DNA from: an uncultured Pseudoxanthomonas sp.
Lineage (GTDB): Bacteria > Pseudomonadota > Gammaproteobacteria > Xanthomonadales > Xanthomonadaceae
Reading direction: 5' to 3'
DNA: 7,857 bases
Assembly: GCA_937975725.1 (NCBI GenBank)
Contig: CALJUL010000092.1
Location: 1 to 7,857 of the forward strand
Shown in pieces: positions 6,163 to 7,857 of this stretch (position 1 is its first letter; each line of letters opens with the position of its first letter). The translations under genes were made by a program, and so were the position numbers. The notes beneath the pieces are model-generated. The model did no database searches and was not told the DNA's origin. It was given only the letters and a program-made list of their open reading frames with translations.

Positions 6163-7364
6163 GCACCTTCCGCATCTCCAGCGGCATGATGTACCAGCAG
6201 TCGGTCTCGACCATGCTGGCCAAGCAGGCGCAGATCGCGCGCACCCAGCAGCAACTGGCGACCGGCCAGCGGCTGGTCAGCGCCAAGGACGATCCGGTGG
6301 CCGCCGGCACCGCCGTGCAACTGGACCGCACGCTGGCCGAACTGGCGCAGTTCAAGCTCAACTCGTCCACGGTCGAGAACCGCCTGGGCCTGCAGGAGAA
6401 CGCGCTGGCCTCGGTCGGCCAGGCCATGGCGCGGATCAACGAACTCACCGTGCAGGCCAACAACGGCGCGCTGGGCGACGACAGCCGCCACGCCATCGCC
6501 ACCGAACTGCGCGCCATCCACGACGGCCTGCTGGACCTGGCCAACACCAGCGACGGCACCGGCCGCTACCTGTTCGGCGGCACCGCCGACGGCAGCCCGC
6601 CCTTCTCGGTCGGCGGCGGCGGCGTGGTCTACGCCGGCAATCAGGTGCAGCGCCGGGTGGAAGTGGCGCCGGACATGTTCGTCTCCGACACGCTGCCGGG
6701 CAGCGAGGTGTTCCTGCGCCTGCGCACCGGCGACGGCCGCATGGACGCGCACGCCGGCGGCGGCAACCAGGGCACCGGCCTGCTGATGGACTTCGGCGTC
6801 ACCGACACCACCGCCTGGAACGGCGCCGGCTACCGCATCGAGTTCACCGCCGCCGACGCCTACACCGTGTACGACGCCGGCAACAACCCCGTGGCCGGCG
6901 GCACCTACACGGCCGGCGACAGCATCGCCTTCGCCGGCGTGCAGGTGAAGATCGCCGGCGCGCCGGCCCTGGGCGACACCTTCGAGATCGGCCCATCGTC
7001 CACGCGCGACATCTTCTCCACCCTGGACGGCCTGATCACCGCGCTGGAAAGCGACCCGGTGAGCGACGCCGGCAAGGCCGCCATGCGCAACACCTTGCAG
7101 AGCGCCATGCGCGACATCGCCACCGCGCAGAACCGCATGATCGACGCCCGCGCCAGCGGCGGCGCGCAACTGTCGGCCATCGAGGACGCCGCCAACCTGC
7201 TGGAAGCCAACACGGTCACCCTGAGCGGCACCGTGTCCGGCCTGCGCGACCTGGACTGGGCCGAGGCCATCGGCCGCTACCAGATGGAGAACACCGCCCT
7301 GCAGGCCGCGCAGACGGTGTTCATGCAGATGCAATCGCTTTCGCTGTTCAAGCTCATGGGCTGA
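6159..7364 (+). CDS. flgL: Hook-filament junction protein FlgL (HAP3)
   Basis: Encodes 401 residues, clearly longer than the roughly 317 of Salmonella FlgL. FlgL forms the second junction ring, on which the flagellin filament grows. The N-terminal flagellin-like helix is visible in FRISSGMMYQQSV, QQQLATGQRLVSAKDDPVAA and the following heptad-rich stretch to about 130, with the FlgL-type motif GRYLFGGT (135-142). The C-terminal helix runs from about 320 to 401 (IATAQNRMIDARASGG, then ANTVTLSGTVSGLRDLDWAEA, ending LSLFKLMG). Residues about 216-281 are an additional beta-rich module (YTVYDAGNN, GDSIAFAGVQVKIAGAPALG, DTFEIGPS) resembling the second FlgK module. ATG 6159 overlaps the flgK stop as ATGA. 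No strong Shine-Dalgarno sequence precedes it, so translation is probably coupled to flgK. It is the last gene before the terminator. Confidence 0.97.
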   Translation: MSTFRISSGMMYQQSVSTMLAKQAQIARTQQQLATGQRLVSAKDDPVAAGTAVQLDRTLAELAQFKLNSSTVENRLGLQENALASVGQAMARINELTVQANNGALGDDSRHAIATELRAIHDGLLDLANTSDGTGRYLFGGTADGSPPFSVGGGGVVYAGNQVQRRVEVAPDMFVSDTLPGSEVFLRLRTGDGRMDAHAGGGNQGTGLLMDFGVTDTTAWNGAGYRIEFTAADAYTVYDAGNNPVAGGTYTAGDSIAFAGVQVKIAGAPALGDTFEIGPSSTRDIFSTLDGLITALESDPVSDAGKAAMRNTLQSAMRDIATAQNRMIDARASGGAQLSAIEDAANLLEANTVTLSGTVSGLRDLDWAEAIGRYQMENTALQAAQTVFMQMQSLSLFKLMG

Positions 7365-7397
7365 CGCGGCCCGAACGCCTCCAACGCGTCACTTCGC

Positions 7398-7434
7398 CCC
7401 CGCCATCGAGTCCGTCGAGGCGGGGTCTTTTTTT
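7398..7434 (+). terminator. Intrinsic terminator of the flgG-L operon
   Basis: CCCCGCC (7398-7404) pairs with GGCGGGG (7419-7425). After a bulged A, TCGA (7406-7409) pairs with TCGA (7415-7418) around a 5-base loop. TCTTTTTTT follows at 7426-7434. This is a textbook Rho-independent terminator starting 33 bases after the flgL stop. There is no T-run on the other strand side, so it acts for the + strand only. Confidence 0.93.
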
Positions 7435-7491
7435 GGAAGGATGCATGCCAACCCTTGGATTGCTGTGCTTCTCATCTCTCAGAGCACCCCG

Positions 7492-7857
7492 TCAAAGTTC
7501 GCCCTTTTGCCTCATCAATAAATACTTTAACCAGGTAAAAGGACTATTCAAGAACAAACGAAATCCAAGACCAGAAAAGAAGCTGCCAAAAATCGCCGAA
7601 GCAGAAAACGAATACAAATATAGACCCACGATAAGATGAACAATCCTAGCCTTTCGCAAGGAATCCATCGAATGCCCGAACACATATAGAAACACTATAG
7701 CGCCAAAAATCATCCAGAAAAGCACAACCACCAGCGCCCTCGGGGGGACAAGATCAAATCCTGTGAATCTAATTCCGCAATAAAAACTCAAAGCCAACAG
7801 TGACATTAATGAAAATAAACAAATATAATAAAACTTAAATAAAATAAAATTCTCTTC
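7492..7857 (-). CDS. Unidentified membrane protein, partial
   Basis: I do not recognise this gene. The minus-strand frame ends at TGA 7494-7492 and stays open for all 121 codons to the right edge. An ATG at 7806-7804 would give 104 residues, but no Shine-Dalgarno sequence precedes it. The codons upstream of that ATG continue a hydrophobic helix (FILFKFYYICLFSL), so the true start is probably outside the window. Counting from the edge, membrane segments are likely at about 4-28, 41-61 (ALVVVLFWMIFGAIVFLYVF) and 72-99 (IVHLIVGLYLYS onward). They are linked by short loops with positive residues near 68-71 and a basic C-terminus. The base composition is AT-rich, and codons such as AGA, ATA, CTA and TTA contrast with the flagellar genes, consistent with acquired DNA. 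It converges on flgL. The loose pattern recalls the N-terminal membrane part of some integral-membrane metallophosphoesterases, but no catalytic domain follows; this is a weak guess. Confidence 0.5.
   Translation of the reverse strand, partial: EENFILFKFYYICLFSLMSLLALSFYCGIRFTGFDLVPPRALVVVLFWMIFGAIVFLYVFGHSMDSLRKARIVHLIVGLYLYSFSASAIFGSFFSGLGFRLFLNSPFTWLKYLLMRQKGEL

Noticed and set aside
6153..6166. TGGCACG at the flgK/flgL junction as a sigma-54 promoter
   Set aside because: The -24 half is perfect, but the position where GC is required (6165-6166) reads AC and TTGC is missing.
7398..7434. The terminator as a bidirectional terminator also serving the minus-strand gene
   Set aside because: On the minus strand the hairpin is preceded by an A-run complement but not followed by a T-run, so termination in that direction is not supported.
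7433..7639. A 68-codon plus-strand frame after the terminator
   Set aside because: It starts with TTG inside the terminator T-run, has no ribosome binding site or family resemblance, and overlaps the more convincing minus-strand membrane protein.
1..7857. CRISPR array, tRNA, rRNA, insertion sequence, riboswitch or replication origin
   Set aside because: No regularly spaced direct repeats, cloverleaf, transposase frame, terminal inverted repeat pair with target duplication, or recognisable aptamer pattern was seen.

Overview
The window carries the distal part of a flagellar rod/ring/hook-junction operon, flgG-flgH-flgI-flgJ-flgK-flgL, all on the + strand. It is preceded by about 520 bases of hairpin-rich repeat DNA and followed by an abruptly AT-rich segment. 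Very high GC, strong third-position G/C preference, the gene order, a sigma-54 type promoter and the repeat sequences in the leader all point to a gammaproteobacterium of the Xanthomonadaceae/Lysobacteraceae type (Lysobacter, Luteimonas, Pseudoxanthomonas, Xanthomonas or a relative). The genus cannot be fixed from this sequence alone.

Bases 1-520 hold no credible gene. They contain a chain of perfect or near-perfect hairpins (14-47, 67-86, 114-145, 169-181) that look like one dispersed intergenic repeat, and then a second repeat type (C-rich string plus hairpins at 281-303 and 327-347). A well-formed sigma-54 promoter follows (GG 444-445, GC 456-457, spacing exactly 10), about 64-77 bases before the flgG start. 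The leader therefore separates flgG-L from whatever lies upstream (by analogy flgB-F), and the promoter offers independent transcription of this half of the operon.

Bases 521-7364 are six tightly packed genes. FlgG builds the distal rod, FlgH the outer-membrane L-ring, FlgI the periplasmic P-ring, FlgJ caps the rod and cuts peptidoglycan, and FlgK and FlgL form the hook-filament junction. Junctions are short: 31, 2 to 56 (depending on the flgI start), 1, 13 and -4 bases. flgK and flgL overlap by ATGA. The flgI/flgJ junction has a ten-base perfect Shine-Dalgarno sequence inside the last flgI codons. The flgI start is ambiguous because a G-rich short-repeat tract lies between the possible starts. 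A strong intrinsic terminator (7398-7434) closes the operon.

Bases 7435-7857 differ sharply in composition. The only gene candidate is a minus-strand membrane protein, open to the right edge of the window and convergent with flgL. This looks like the edge of an AT-rich, probably acquired, insert. In related bacteria the region after flgL often leads to flagellin and flagellin-modification genes, but nothing here shows that directly.

No new biological system is evident. The items most worth a second look are the hairpin array with its adjacent sigma-54 promoter, the repeat tract at the flgI start, and the AT-rich boundary with its unidentified membrane protein.
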